Below the pieces are notes generated by a model. It saw only the letters and a program-made list of their open reading frames with translations. It made no database searches and had not been told where the DNA came from. From Circinella umbellata (lineage: Eukaryota > Mucoromycota > Mucoromycetes > Mucorales > Lichtheimiaceae): a stretch of 64,000 nt of DNA. Position 1 is the stretch's first letter; every line of letters begins with the position of its first letter. Shown here piece after piece: positions 48,999-61,495 of the stretch. The stretch is taken from contig JAIWNF010000001.1 of NCBI GenBank assembly GCA_025093555.1, positions 248,001 to 312,000 on the forward strand. The letters are read 5' to 3'. The position numbers were made by a program, and so were the translations under genes.

Positions 48999-51059
48999 AA
49001 AAACGTTGCTTAATATATATATATCCTCTACTTTCCCCACCTCCCTTTCCCATTCTTTCTACTCGCTTTTTTTTTCGATTCGTACACATACATAAAACTC
49101 CTTTGTTCTTTTCTTTTTTTATATTACCAAAAACCAACAAAATATAAAATTTGGTTTTCATTGTATTTCTTACTACTAAAAAAAGTTTTTTTTATATTTT
49201 TATTATTTTGGTTTTTGAGAGAAGGGGTTCAAGTTTCTATTAATTATATTCTCATATAAAGTAAATGAAAGAATTGCTTTAGTTTGATAACCAATCCTTA
49301 TAAATAAAAAAGCTTATCCTGTTAAATGATCAAATTCCCTTTTTTTTATAATAAATAGATATTAAAATGTTTATCAAAACAAATGATCAATGATAACGAT
49401 AAACCTTTATTACAATATATTTGTTTTTTGTTTTGTTGTGTTTTCAGCTTGAAGCATAACAAAGTATGCATGTAAGAAACATTATTTTTTTTAAAAAGAT
49501 CACATGACTATTTATTTATGTGAAATATGTTGAAATTTGTGTCATTCCCCTCTCTCCCCTTGAAACACACGACGATAAGAAAGCATCACATACTAGTTCA
49601 TTTAGTAAAAATTAAAATAAATAAATAATAATAACATTAACCTGCTTGTTTATTTTCTATCATCAAATACACTTAATTATAATGAAGACAAGTCAAGAGG
49701 AAAAGGGATTTATCCTACCGCTTCTTTTTCTTTTGAAATCGGATAAGTTTATTTGATACATAATAATAATTTTGTCTTACGAATATATAGATATAGCTGA
49801 ATAATTTTGTTTAGTAATTTTAGAAGGCCAAGTGGCCATTCATCTGCAGAGACGCAGTCGCTTTCTTTTGCTGAATAGTAGATTTTAAGAGCATTGATAC
49901 ATCCCCTTTTTGCGAATATATAAAAATATGAAACTCAACTGTCCGATTTTTTTTTATTTGGTTCATGCAGTATAAATGGCGCTCTAAAGCATAATTTTCT
50001 CAGAATAATAAAAACAAATGATCATATAAAAAATGGAATAAATAAAACAAAGAACAGAAGGATATAATGTGCATAATAATGCAAATTTGAAAAGAGGCTT
50101 CTTAACTAAATATCTTAATAAAAAATTCATATGATAACTTATAAAGGTTAAGGATCTTTTTTTTTTGGTTCAACACTCATGATGATAAAAGAAGAAAAGC
50201 TGTTTATAAACAAAGAAAAAAAGTTTTGGCGCCAAATTTTTATTTTTTGTTTTTATGTTCTGCATAAATGGTTTTTCTTTTTTGCTGCATAAACATAAAA
50301 AAGATAAAAAAAAAAGTCGTCTTTTTTTAAATAACACAAAGATTAAAAGAATATTTTTTGGACTGTTACTTATCGAATGGCTTATGATTATGTTGGGGGG
50401 GAAGGGGGGAAGGGGGGAAAGGGGGGGGAAGTCCATAGAAACAATTTGATAAGGCTGAGAATCCCACTTTTATTTTTGAAGTGTCACACAGCATAAAAAA
50501 AGCCGAGTACATGGGCACCATTTCCTATATCAAGTTTTATAAATAACCTGGTGAGATTAAAATTTTATTATGGTAAATACATGTAACACCAAAAAAGAAA
50601 GAGGTGGATGTTAGGCTAATATGTTTAGAAAAAACGAAGAGGCGTTAAATGAAGTGGTTATGATTGTCTATTACTGCTATGGTAATGGCATCGGGGAATG
50701 GCACTTGTGTAAAATAAAGATCGACAGAGGGAAAAATAGAAACTCGACGGGTAAATTAAAAGAAAATAGGAGTTTTATGATCGATTAATGATAATCTCGC
50801 CGATTTTGAGATGAAGAAAATATCTGGTTAAAGCTTGATGTGTCGATGGTTTGGTGATGTCGGTCAAGATCACATTCGTGGGCGGACCGAATTCAATGCC
50901 TCTCAAATAGATCAATGATGAGGAACAAGAGAGAAGCATCCATCACCAATTTCGTCAAATCTTAGCAGATTATTTGGGACTTGGACTTCACCAAGTTTGA
51001 GAAACACATTTAAACCCCCATTTGCCGGCAACAACAAGATATAAAAATAAATGATTCAA
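48999..51059. other. Gene-free region, contains a G-run cluster
   Basis: AT-rich DNA without a recognisable gene. From about 50800 onward the base composition becomes less AT-rich, leading into the relic at 51060-52400. Confidence 0.5.
50395..50428 (+). repeat. Four-run G tract (potential G-quadruplex)
   Basis: Runs of 7, 6, 6 and 8 G separated by 2-3 A within 34 bases, on the + strand. This is the canonical pattern for a very stable quadruplex, in an otherwise AT-rich region. Confidence 0.85.
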
Positions 51060-52400
51060 CCAATCGCTTGAATTCCAAGCACAGCTTCCATGCTGTGGGT
51101 ATCCAATGCATTTTTATAGAATGCTGCCACTCGTTGTTACCGACTTGGGTAACAGGTAGACTTTGAAAAAAAAAAACTCATGGTTACATGAGTTAGTATA
51201 AAAGGGCTACTGGGCCGGAAAAAGAAAATAAGCCTTTTTTTCCAACCGTTTCATTTATTGAACTGGACAGAAGTTCACTGTAGACAAGACAAGTCTATAC
51301 ACTCGTAGGAGATCTTTGTATAAGAGAAAATGGTTGCTGTCGTATGTTCCTGACTTGACCTCTCCGAAACCATGGTTCATTGCAAATCGACTACCACAGA
51401 GACTGGTGATACAAATATTAGGTCTGTTTTAGGTCACGCAATCATCATTCTTTCTGGCCTCCAAAGTAATTTCGTTTGTCCACGGATCGTCGAAAAGACC
51501 ACATAAAACGGATCAATGTATCGAGATCCGAGTTCAAATTCGTTGGTATTATCACTCATTGGGTTGCGCGGCAATTTACCCATTAAATGAATGATGGACT
51601 TGATGAACTTGGTTTCCTGTAATGGAAGATCAAGATCGATAAGTTGTCCGATACCTTTATTGCGACTAATAACTTTGGTGGAAACATCTTGAATAATATT
51701 GAGATTTCTTGTGATGGTGTAATGGTATAAGATTATTACGACGATATATTCAACCATGAAGTTGTCGATCTACATGCTTATCTGCGAATAGCATGGTTGA
51801 GGGCATGGCTAGATATAGAAATAATAGAATATGTATTCTATGTAAACATGTCGATTATTATTGATATTAGATATATATCAGCTAGACTACGTTAATTAGC
51901 CTATGATATTTCGACGTATATAAATCAAGGGTTCCCTGATAACAAGGAAAAAGTGTTCGCTTTATAATTGTATATATGTTCGAGCCCTCTTATGTCTACC
52001 ATTCCATCTATCTTTAATTACGCTTCTTTTAACTGATTGATCGAACCCGATGATAGATATACAATAATCGGTCATACGTTATTACAATGACTTTCTCTTG
52101 CGTGTGGAAAATGGAATCATCATTGTCGGTGCTCTGACGTTGATGTTTCTGATGTTGTGTTGTCGGTATTGAGTCTGGGTGATCTGAATAAAAATAATTC
52201 TTCAGTTCGTCTATAATTGGATAATGTTGGAGACAAGCTTGACAGCCAAACTGCTGCTCGATAGAATCATGTGCGGCAGATGTCTTGATGTAGGTAAAAT
52301 TGTGGTTGTTTGTGTCGTCCAGCTTCTGTTTTTTATGGAGTTGTGATGAGATGCTGAATTAATAAATGGTTCTCTAGCTTTTGAAGTCAAAGCAAGCATT
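51060..52400 (-). pseudogene. Frameshifted relic of a multicopy Mucoromycota protein family (possible nuclease fold)
   Basis: Several minus-strand frames read as one degraded gene. 52350-52040 is an open frame without ATG (SAAHDSIEQQFGCQACLQHY and onward). 51757-51487 carries FIKSIIHLMGKLPRNPMSDN then ELGSRYIDPF. The frame then shifts by one near 51506, after which GLFDDP, TNEITLEARKNDD, RPNICITSLCGSRF, MNHGFGEVKSG and LLYKDLLRVY can be read. I recall this order (SRYxDPFxxGLFDDP, TNExTLEA, RPDxxIT, GxGEVK, CKDLLR) from a large uncharacterised family repeated in Mucorales genomes. GEVK would fit a PD-(D/E)XK nuclease core. It is not translatable as one protein. Confidence 0.65.
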
Positions 52401-53305
52401 TATAATTACGACGATCTTTGCCATCGAAAGAGGGAATCAAGGGAAAGAAAAAAAAACAATAGTTGAAATCCAACTTTTTTTTTAGTTTTGTGTTTGTTGT
52501 TTACGTTATTCTTATGACTCAATTGTTAGCTTTTTAAATGAAGTCGACATTGACCATTACTTGGACATTTTGTTCCGACATTTACACGCGCATGAATGGA
52601 TTAATGAGATTCCCACTGTCCCCTATCTACTATCTAGCGAAACCACAATCAAGGGAACGAGCTTGACAAAATCAACGGGGGGGAGAAGACCCTGTTGAGC
52701 TTGACTCTAGTTTGACATTGTGAAAAGACATAGAGAGTGTAGAATATGTGGGAGCTCCCGGCGTGTGTGAATGAGTTAAAATTCGGATCAAAAAACGAAT
52801 GCCGAAAAAAGACCTGCTGACCCTTAAATCGAATCTTATCATAATGGTGGGGGGGAGCGATCTCGGATACTTTTTTGTAACAAAAAAAAAAATTTTTTTT
52901 TTTGATAAGAAATATTTTATGGGTTCGTGCACAATCTAACGTCTCAAATTTATTTCCACACATAAAAGAATTACATTACTATCAGATGATAAGGTCCAGA
53001 ACATTTTATATTTTTACTCGGTAGATTGACTTGATTTAGTATTTACACCGTATCTTTTTAAAGAAGAAAAAAAAAACTATTTTATTTGTTTTGAAATGAT
53101 AATAAAAATAATAAAAAAATACTGCGAAATACTGCAAATGAAAAAGAATGAATTCAATTTTTTTTTAATGCGTGTGAATGAGTGAATGGAACGCGTGTAA
53201 TGGAAGAAAAAAAAACATAAATATGTACATGATAGTAATGGATGTTATATAGAAAAAAAAAGTGGATTGTTTTTTTTAGCAAGAAATGAAAAAGGGCTGT
53301 TGTTT
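52401..53305. other. Intergenic region
   Basis: 3' flank of the CBM21 gene plus upstream DNA of the relic. Overlapping minus-strand frames at 52649-52963 have no recognised domain. Confidence 0.5.
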
Positions 53306-54703
53306 TCAACCACAAATAGGTTCAGAAGAAGGACAGGATAATGAAGATGATGGAGAAGAACCAGGAGAAGAATAATTGGTACCATAAAAACAATACTTGT
53401 TTACAAAGTCATGATAACCCGATTGAAGCCCGTCTTTACCGTCTTCTTCTTGTTTAGTTAAAGTAGAAAAACGAAGCATCGGTCCTTTTCCAAACTGGTA
53501 AACATCATAAGGTGTCTTTTTAGCCTCAGATAATGAAGCACCAAAGTCATAACGGTGACCCAATTTTTTCTTGGTATTATTTACTGTTGTTTTTGGGATT
53601 GATGAAGTTGTTGTTGTTGTTGTTGTTGCTGTAGTGATTGTGTTGATTGCAGTAGTAGTAGTTACAGTAGATGATGCAGTATTGGATGTGATTGATTTTT
53701 TTTGTTGATGTGGATGCTTTTTTGGTTGTTCTTGTTGTTTTATTGATTTCTTATTTTGAATATTACCACGATGAAGTGCTTGACCTTCTTTTTCAATTGC
53801 TGCCAAAGAAGAAGGTTGTGTGGATTTATTTTCTATTGTTGTTGTTATTGAATCAGTGGCTTCTTTATCATTATCATTATCATCTTCATGTAGAGTTGTA
53901 GGAATAATATCAATTTGATAATTTAATCCATCATTGTTATCCCAATATTCTTTTTCATTTACAGTATAACGTAAAGCAAGATAAATAGTTGTTGTTGTAT
54001 CACGACGACGAATAAAAAATTCTTCCAAATCAATAAGAAATGTAAATCGATCCCATGTGTTGCAACTACTTCCGATAGGTTCTCGATATAAAGCTGCGGT
54101 TTCGTGGAACGATTGCCAATAATCGGTAGTATATCGAACCACTACATGTTTCTCAAAAGCGAGATTAGCTACCCGACATCGTCCTATCAAGGTGGTTTGT
54201 TGTGAAATCAATGCTTGAACACTCTCCATTCGAATCATTGGTAAATGTCGCATCGACATTGTAGTTTTGGCAGGCCAATTAGGATATTTCAAGTCCAATG
54301 ATAAGGCAGGATCACCATCTCGAATAGCTGATGGCTTTTGTGTTTTGAGAAATAGTCGAATATCTTCGAGTTTATCATCATCATAAAATCGAACTACTTT
54401 TTTCTTTTTATTGATACTTGTTGATAATGGCTTTTTATTATTATTATTGTTATTTTGTTGTTCTTGTTGTTGCGGCTGTTGTTTTGGAATAGCAGTAGTA
54501 ATAGTTGTAAAATGGTTGGTTTTGGAAAGTTGGTTTTTAGGAGCATGTAAAAGTGTTACCCGACGACGACGTTCAGCAGAAAATGAATGATTATATTGTG
54601 GTTGAGGTGAATGATAATGAGTTTGATGCAATTGTTGTTGCTGTTGATTATTGTTACCGTAGGTATAAAAACATGGTGGTGAAAAGGAGGGTGCTAATGA
54701 CAT
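53306..54703 (-). CDS. Glycogen-targeting PP1 regulatory subunit with CBM21 domain
   Basis: Single exon, 465 residues. An N-terminal Gln/Asn-rich region is followed by a PP1-docking RVxF motif in KKVVRFYDDDKLEDIRLF (residues 102-106 KVVRF). A CBM21 carbohydrate-binding domain spans about 165-268: CRVANLAFEKHVVVRYTTDY, WQSFHETAALY, WDRFTFLIDL, YLALRYTVN and YWDNNDGLNYQ. A long low-complexity Thr/Gln/Lys linker leads to a conserved C-terminal patch (YHDFVNKYCFYG). In yeast (Gac1/Pig1) and animals (PPP1R3) such proteins bring protein phosphatase 1 to glycogen and activate glycogen synthase. The separation of RVxF and CBM21 fits the family. Confidence 0.92.
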   Translation of the reverse strand: MSLAPSFSPPCFYTYGNNNQQQQQLHQTHYHSPQPQYNHSFSAERRRRVTLLHAPKNQLSKTNHFTTITTAIPKQQPQQQEQQNNNNNNKKPLSTSINKKKKVVRFYDDDKLEDIRLFLKTQKPSAIRDGDPALSLDLKYPNWPAKTTMSMRHLPMIRMESVQALISQQTTLIGRCRVANLAFEKHVVVRYTTDYWQSFHETAALYREPIGSSCNTWDRFTFLIDLEEFFIRRRDTTTTIYLALRYTVNEKEYWDNNDGLNYQIDIIPTTLHEDDNDNDKEATDSITTTIENKSTQPSSLAAIEKEGQALHRGNIQNKKSIKQQEQPKKHPHQQKKSITSNTASSTVTTTTAINTITTATTTTTTTSSIPKTTVNNTKKKLGHRYDFGASLSEAKKTPYDVYQFGKGPMLRFSTLTKQEEDGKDGLQSGYHDFVNKYCFYGTNYSSPGSSPSSSLSCPSSEPICG

Positions 54704-56762
54704 TATTATTGATTATTAATGAAATTAAAAAAAAAAGTGGTATGGAATAAAAAGGAAGAAGAAATAATACACAATTGTTGGCGCCCTCAAGGGTAGCGTT
54801 TTTTTTTAAGAAAATAATTAGGAGGTGGTGTAAATTCTTTTAAAATAATACAACTCTTACAAATAATATATATAAACAAACACACAACTCACTCAATAAT
54901 TCAAAAGAAGGAGTAGAGAAGAAAGTGATTAATAAGAGGGTCAAGTATATATAAAGAAGAAAGGAGAAAACAACAAAGTTTTTTTTTTGATAGGTGGTTT
55001 GTCTTTATATAAATAATTGGGAAAAAAAAAAGTACACGGATAACTAAACGGATATAAGCGGATAACACTAAAAAAAAAAAAAAACTTGGATAACATATCT
55101 GATAGCCAGCCACTATTTTTTTTTAGGTATATCAAGGTGCACGAATAAATTTCTGCTTTGACCTTCCCACGGATTTTCAAAACACATTTTATAATTGTGC
55201 ACTTCCATTTGTGTATTTATTAAACCCATCAAAAAACCTATCTTTTTTTTTTTTTGTTTAACGTCGGATGATTGGTATGTTCAAGGGGAAAATATTTTTT
55301 AGTCATATCAACAAAAAGGAGAGAGGCTTTACTCAAAGGAATTAAATGAACTAGTTACATAAAAAAAGGATGAATAATAAGAATAATTATATTTACTATC
55401 AATTTTATGATGGACTCCCAATTGATAATGCATGGAATATTGTGTTGGGCTTATACATTCTTTTCCCCTTATCCTTTTATCACCCGCCGCTTTTTCATGT
55501 ATGCACACTCATAACGACAGACATTTTAAAAAGAAAGTAATAGTATATGATTTATATATAAATAGAAACAATGATTGGTTCATTTGTTTAATATATATTC
55601 AAGAATGATTTATTTCTTTTTGCTAATGTGTTGTAAGACCTGCTCCACACACGTTTTACCATATAGGGATATTAAATAGAAACATTTATACACACACACG
55701 TCCTTATCATTCAAAAGTATATTGAGCGGATCTTATAAACCAATTATTAAACTTTATGGTTGTTTATGTTTTTTGTGTTGCCATCAAATATTTTTTTTTT
55801 TACCCCAACTTTTGATATTGTTTTGGATTATTGTTATGTGTTGCATTATTTTATTTTATTCTGTTACAATAAAAAAAAATTTTTTCTCTTCTCACACTCC
55901 CGTCAAAAATATCACACACTCAAAAATGTAAAAAAAAAAAAAAAACATTTAATAGTTTTGCATTCTTATCAACTCACACACACAACCATTTTGGTTTTTA
56001 TGGTTATAAAAAATAAGAGAGTCGGAGTATAATAACAAAAAGTCGTTTCCTGGTTACTAGGCTACTCCTAAAAAAGGCAGTTTACAAGATGGACAAAGCG
56101 TTTTTAGCGTTTGAGTTTTTTATTTTTATAATCCTCGTGATAACCTCGCTGAACATCTTACTTACTAGACAACAAACCCCATTTTTCTATTTTATATAAT
56201 TTGTTATTATTATTCATCATTATTGTATATTACACAACAACAATAACAAACAAATGATCATTTTTTTTTTGTTATTATCTTTTATCAACAATAATAATCA
56301 AATAAATAAATAAAAAGTGTGGAACCAACCAAAATGTACACTTGTTATAAATAAATAAAATAGAATTTTTAGTTCACCAAAGTTTAGTAAAGAAAAAAAA
56401 AACGCATCACTTAATAGGTTTCTGTCGTTTTTTTTTTGGGATCTATAAAATATGTTTGAAGTGTAACAGAAAGAATTTCTGCATTTCTGACCTATAATTT
56501 TTAGAATATTTTATATTATTTCCCATAAGTTTAATATATATATGTATGCTATCATTCATAATCATTTGTTGTTTCATGATCAAAATATTATAAAAGGTTT
56601 TAAATTGACGATCAACAGTGGGTAAAAAAAAAAACAAGGGCAAGTGAAAAAAGGGTCAGCTGTTTGCATGACCTTTATATGTATTTTTTATTAAAAAAAA
56701 AAAGATAGGATTTCGGGTTAAAAGAGTGATCCGATTCCACTTCATCTTTTTTAAGATAATAA

Positions 56763-56782
56763 ACACACACACACACACACAC
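56763..56782. repeat. (CA)n microsatellite
   Basis: About ten CA repeats in gene-free DNA. Confidence 0.9.
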
Positions 56783-57417
56783 TTCTTTTTATTATCTCTT
56801 TAATGGAAGTTTGTTATCATTATTATCAATGATAAAATAACTCCCTAGCGACCCAAGAAGAAAAAAGTTGGGTTTTTCAATCGGATAAAAAAAATCGGTT
56901 TTTTTTTTTTTACTTATAAATAACTATACCCAACTAATCCAACTTTAGTAAAGTGCCATTTGTTGTGAAAAACTGGACAAAGCGTTTGTGCCACGTTGTA
57001 ATAAAAAAAAAGAGAGAAATCTCGGGGAGGAGATTCCCAATAATTTTTTTTTATATATATATTTTGTGTTACAAATAGAACCGATTTTGGGGAGAGAGTA
57101 GAAGGGGCCAATAAGATAAAACATGATTTGAAATATTATATGTGGGAATAGTGGGGGGGAACAAATAAGTTTTTTTTTTATTGAGACAGGAAATATATAT
57201 ATTATTGTTTGTTATTGTTATTGTTGTTGTTTTCCAATAAGGAAAAAAAAAAGTATATCACAACTTATTTATACTAATAATAAGAATAATGGATAATAAT
57301 AATAATAATAGTAATAGTAATAGTAATAGTAATATATGTATAGTAATATTATATAAAAATTTTAAAAGGAAAAATGAAATCGTATCGCACATATATATAG
57401 ATAACTCTTGGAGGAGA

Positions 57418-57423
<6 letters not shown>

Positions 57424-57451
<28 letters not shown>
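57424..57451. repeat. Long poly-A run
   Basis: About 28 consecutive A on the + strand (T on the homeobox-gene strand), just past the predicted last exon of that gene. Confidence 0.9.
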
Positions 57452-57495
57452 CTGAGGGCGATGAAAAGGGGAAGGGGGGGTTATTCATATTCAGA

Positions 57496-58894
57496 TCATG
57501 ATGACACTGTTCGTTTTCCAACTCTTTGTTTATTTGAACCCACGTGTTGATCTCTTTTCCCGCCAACTAAAAATCATACTTTACATATTAGTTATACAAA
57601 AAAAAAATTTTGATAGAAATTTTTTTCAAACAAAAAATACCTTCATATTTTGATCTTTTTCGTTGATGATCTTTATAAAAAGAATGATAATTTTTACGTC
57701 GTTTATTATTATTATTGTTCTTGTTGTTCATATTGTCATTATTATCATCATCAAGATAATCACTATCATTATCATTATCATCTTCTTCTTCATCATCATC
57801 ATTTACATCTTCGTCTATTACTTGTTCTTGATCATCATTATTATCAATATAATTCCGATTATTATTTTTATTATTTTTATTATTAGTAATAGTACTAACA
57901 TTGCGATTATTATTTGGTTTAATTCTCTGCTGCTGCTGTTGTTGTTGTTGTTGTTGCTGATCTATCGAATGATGTGTCTGCGGCTGTATTCTAACAAGTA
58001 TTAAAGGTAAAATACGCCGACGTGCATTGATAAACCAATTGCTTATTTGATTTAAAGTTAATCCCGTTCTATTACGCAAAGCAATTTTTTCTTCTTCTGT
58101 TGGATAAGGGTGTTGACAATGATCAATCAACCACTGTTTTAAAATAGCTGTCACTGTCTTTGGTAAATTACCACGTCGTTTTCTCTGTTGTTGATGTTGC
58201 TGTTGAGGCGGTGACGTTTGTTCTACTTTTTGCGGCTGTTTTAAATGATGGTTATGGTATTCCTTGGTATTTTTAGAGCGAGAATGATGATAATGACGAT
58301 GGGATTGTTGTTGTGTATCATAGTGACGATGGTGATCCGGACCATTCTGTTTCGATAACGACGGTCGGTGTTGCAATGGTGACGACGATGAGGGTGATGA
58401 TGATGGCAATGATTTTGTTTTAAATAGAGAAGACCTTGAAAGTGTCGTTGAAGTTAAAAAAGGTGATGGTGATTTTTGAGTTCTAATACTACTTGGCGAT
58501 GAAGAAGTAGAAGAAGAGGATGATGAAGAAGTAGATAAATGTGGTGATGAATTTGTATCGTCAATTATTTGTTGATGTTTTTGTTCCTGCTCTTGTTGTT
58601 GATGATGACTAGATGTTCCAGTGCTCTGAGTAATGGATTGCCACCATTTACTATTTGATTGGAGCATTTGAACTGTTTTCTTTTTTTTTATTTGAATTAA
58701 TGGACGATAATAAGGATCACCATAAGCTATACTGTCACTTTTATCAGTATCATGGAATAATATGATAGGATGAAAATGATGTTGCTAATGAAAATGTTAT
58801 TAGTATATATACAATATATGATTATTATTATTATTATTCAAAATTATTAATAGCTTACAATCATTGTCGGCTTATGATCATCTTCACAAAGCAT
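57496..58894 (-). CDS. TALE-class homeobox transcription factor
   Basis: Predicted exons in transcript order: 58894-58859, 58784-57641, 57566-57496; 416 residues, phases agree. The tiny first exon encodes MLCEDDHKPTMI. The homeodomain is at about residues 214-271: RKRRGNLPKTVTAILKQWLI, HPYPTEEEKIALRNRTGLTL, NQISNWFINARRRILP. The PYP three-residue loop extension and WFINARRR are diagnostic of TALE proteins (Meis/Pbx/fungal types). Flanking regions are Ser-, His- and Gln-rich, with an acidic Asn/Asp segment after the homeodomain. The last exon (VGGKRDQHVGSNKQRV) is less certain; without it the frame would stop at 57588. The protein is probably a DNA-binding developmental regulator. Confidence 0.88.
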
Positions 58895-61495
58895 CTTTAT
58901 AATGGAACCTTTTTTTATTATATGTATAACGGAAAATTTACAAGTAACACTAAAAAAAAAGTTATAAAATAATTAACATAAGTTTGAAAAAAAAAGAGAA
59001 AGGAAAGAAAGAGAGAAAAAAAAATACTATAATAAAATGTATGTGTATATGTATAATCTGTGTTTTCATGGCGGGCTATCTCTTTTTATGGGAATTCGTT
59101 TGGGTCTGCATACTCTATATATCATTTTACAACGGTTTAACAACTTTAAAGAATGATGATCATTAGATTATAATGAATGAATATGATAGTTTTTCTTTTC
59201 TTTTTTTTCTTTGGCCATTATCTAATATTCTAGCTGCATTCATAATTCATTCTAATCCGAATTCCTGCCCTCCCCTCCTCTCTCTCCCCCTTGTTTTTTC
59301 TGCATTTGATTCATTACTGGAAGAAAAGATATATAATAAATAATATCGAGAGAATGAGCAAATTGATTTTTTCTTTTACACACTTGCTCATATTTTTTTT
59401 AATTATAATTATGGCTAGAAATAACAAAGATGCAATACCTATTTTACTTTTATTTATTTTATTTTTACGCCCACTTTTTCAGGTACGCTATCAATGAAAT
59501 GTAAAATGTGTCATCCTGTTAAAATGAAAAATAACAAACACCTGTGCAGTTTTTTTTTTTTGGATAATTATTTTGGTTTTTATTTGTTATTACCGGGAGT
59601 TTTAGTATTATTATTAATTCATTATCAGAGAGAGAGAAAGAGGAAGAGAAAGGTTAACACTGTTAATTATATATGTGTTTTTCATTGTTTGTACTTTGTT
59701 ATATATACATATATACTTAAATATATATATATATATATATATATATACGTAGTTAATTTATGCGAGGGGTAAGGAGAAGGAAAGGGAGGGAATATAGTAT
59801 TGAAATCAGATGACAGATTGAAACAAGATCACATCCATTTTAGTTTTTATCATGTTACTATTTACTATAATTATAATCAAACAACTTTTTTTTATAAACA
59901 TACATCATACAAAGTGACAGGTGTATTATTCTTAAATCGATTAGCCTTACTTTCTTTTTAAGCTCTTTATTTCCTGTTCATTGATAGTCTCATAATATAC
60001 ACTTCTTATTTTTATTTTTGACACCTTTAAATATATATAAATGTGCAGTTATTATACAGATTTGTTGATTTAAACAACGAAATCGCTTTTTTTTTTTTCG
60101 TGCATATTATATACACCTAACACATAATTCTATTATATACCCTTATATGTAAAACTAACTATTAATTTAATTATTTGATATATATACTCTCATTATTTAT
60201 TCAAGAAAAAATTGGTCCATTTAACAAATACAAAAAAAAAATGTTTGAATATTCTAGAGGAGGAGAGGGGAGTGAGGGGAAAGGGAAAAAGCACATATGG
60301 CCTAGACTTTGTTATAGTTAAAAGTATATCTATCTATTGACAAAATACAAGATATTGACAATGCGCTTTTGCTCGGCATACGTAGGGACTTTTATTAGTC
60401 CTTTCCCTCCACTCCCTACCAAACACACACGCACGCACTATGTACAAAGGGTTACATCAATTTTCCCGTTCTGTCAAATATGTTAAATCACTCCCCCATT
60501 ATATCAAAATGTGTAACTTTTTAATATTTTAACAACAAAATAAAGAAATCTTAAATATTTATTACTTATAATTAAATAAATTTTATATAATTCTTAACCA
60601 TCTCTTTACAGAGGAAAGTATTAATAGTAACAGTACTTTTATATATATATATATATATATTATATACTATATAAAGTCATTATAGATAAACGGTCATTTA
60701 ATAATAATAATACGTAACAAAAATAAAGATTTAAACTGGTTGATGATAAAATATATATACAAATATTATTATAATTATTGTCTAAATAGATGTATGAATA
60801 AGTTTTATTTTCTTGTTGGTGTTATCACTATTATGTAATATAAATTATAAGTTTTATAACTTAATATATGCAAAAATTTAATAATAACAATAAACAGTGA
60901 TAACAGATAACTTTTTGAAATTATTTTCGTGTCTTCTTTCTCTTTCTTTTATGCAAAAATAAAATAAAATTTATAAGAAAAAAAATAGGAGAAAGTAATA
61001 TAATGACAAAATGAATTGTATTATTATATGTCAATTCTATTCATTGATCAGATATCTTGGGGTATGCAAATCCCATATTTTTCTTTTTAATAGTATACAA
61101 GCGGAGGCAGTGTTGTTATTGCTGACATACACAAAATGGGTAATAACATGACATCATTTTTATCAATCCGCAGCTAGTTGTGGATTACGCAAGCTAATAG
61201 CTCCGTGCGAAAAAATATCATGTAAATAAATAAAAATAGATGATATTGTGCATAACGCGACGAAATGATTGGATACCTCTAGACCTGTTCCTTACTGATT
61301 GCCCTTTTTTTCCCTTCTATGGTACACACTCACACACGCACGCTCCTATTTAACTTTTCCTTTTCTTCTACTCCTTTCTTTTATATTCCTTTACTTTTTT
61401 TTTTTCACACAGACAAAAAAGATATATATATATATATACATATTTATATTTAAAGACAACAACAACAATAACGAAGAAATTATTATTATATTCTT
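58895..61495. other. AT-rich intergenic region with microsatellites
   Basis: 2.6 kb between divergent genes. (TA)n runs at about 59720-59746 and 60641-60660. Short hydrophobic open frames (59291-59772) have no recognised family. The 120 bp before 61496 include a T-rich run and a TATATA stretch near 61422-61440. Confidence 0.5.

Larger units (their letters stand above)
54704..57495. other. Intergenic region with microsatellites
   Basis: 2.8 kb upstream of the CBM21 gene and downstream of the homeobox gene. Contains a (CA)n run (about 56763-56782) and poly-A/poly-T runs. No gene seen. Confidence 0.5.

Noticed and set aside
57663..58004. Ile-rich plus-strand frame of 113 residues
   Set aside because: Antisense of the Asn/Asp-rich repeat region in the homeobox gene.
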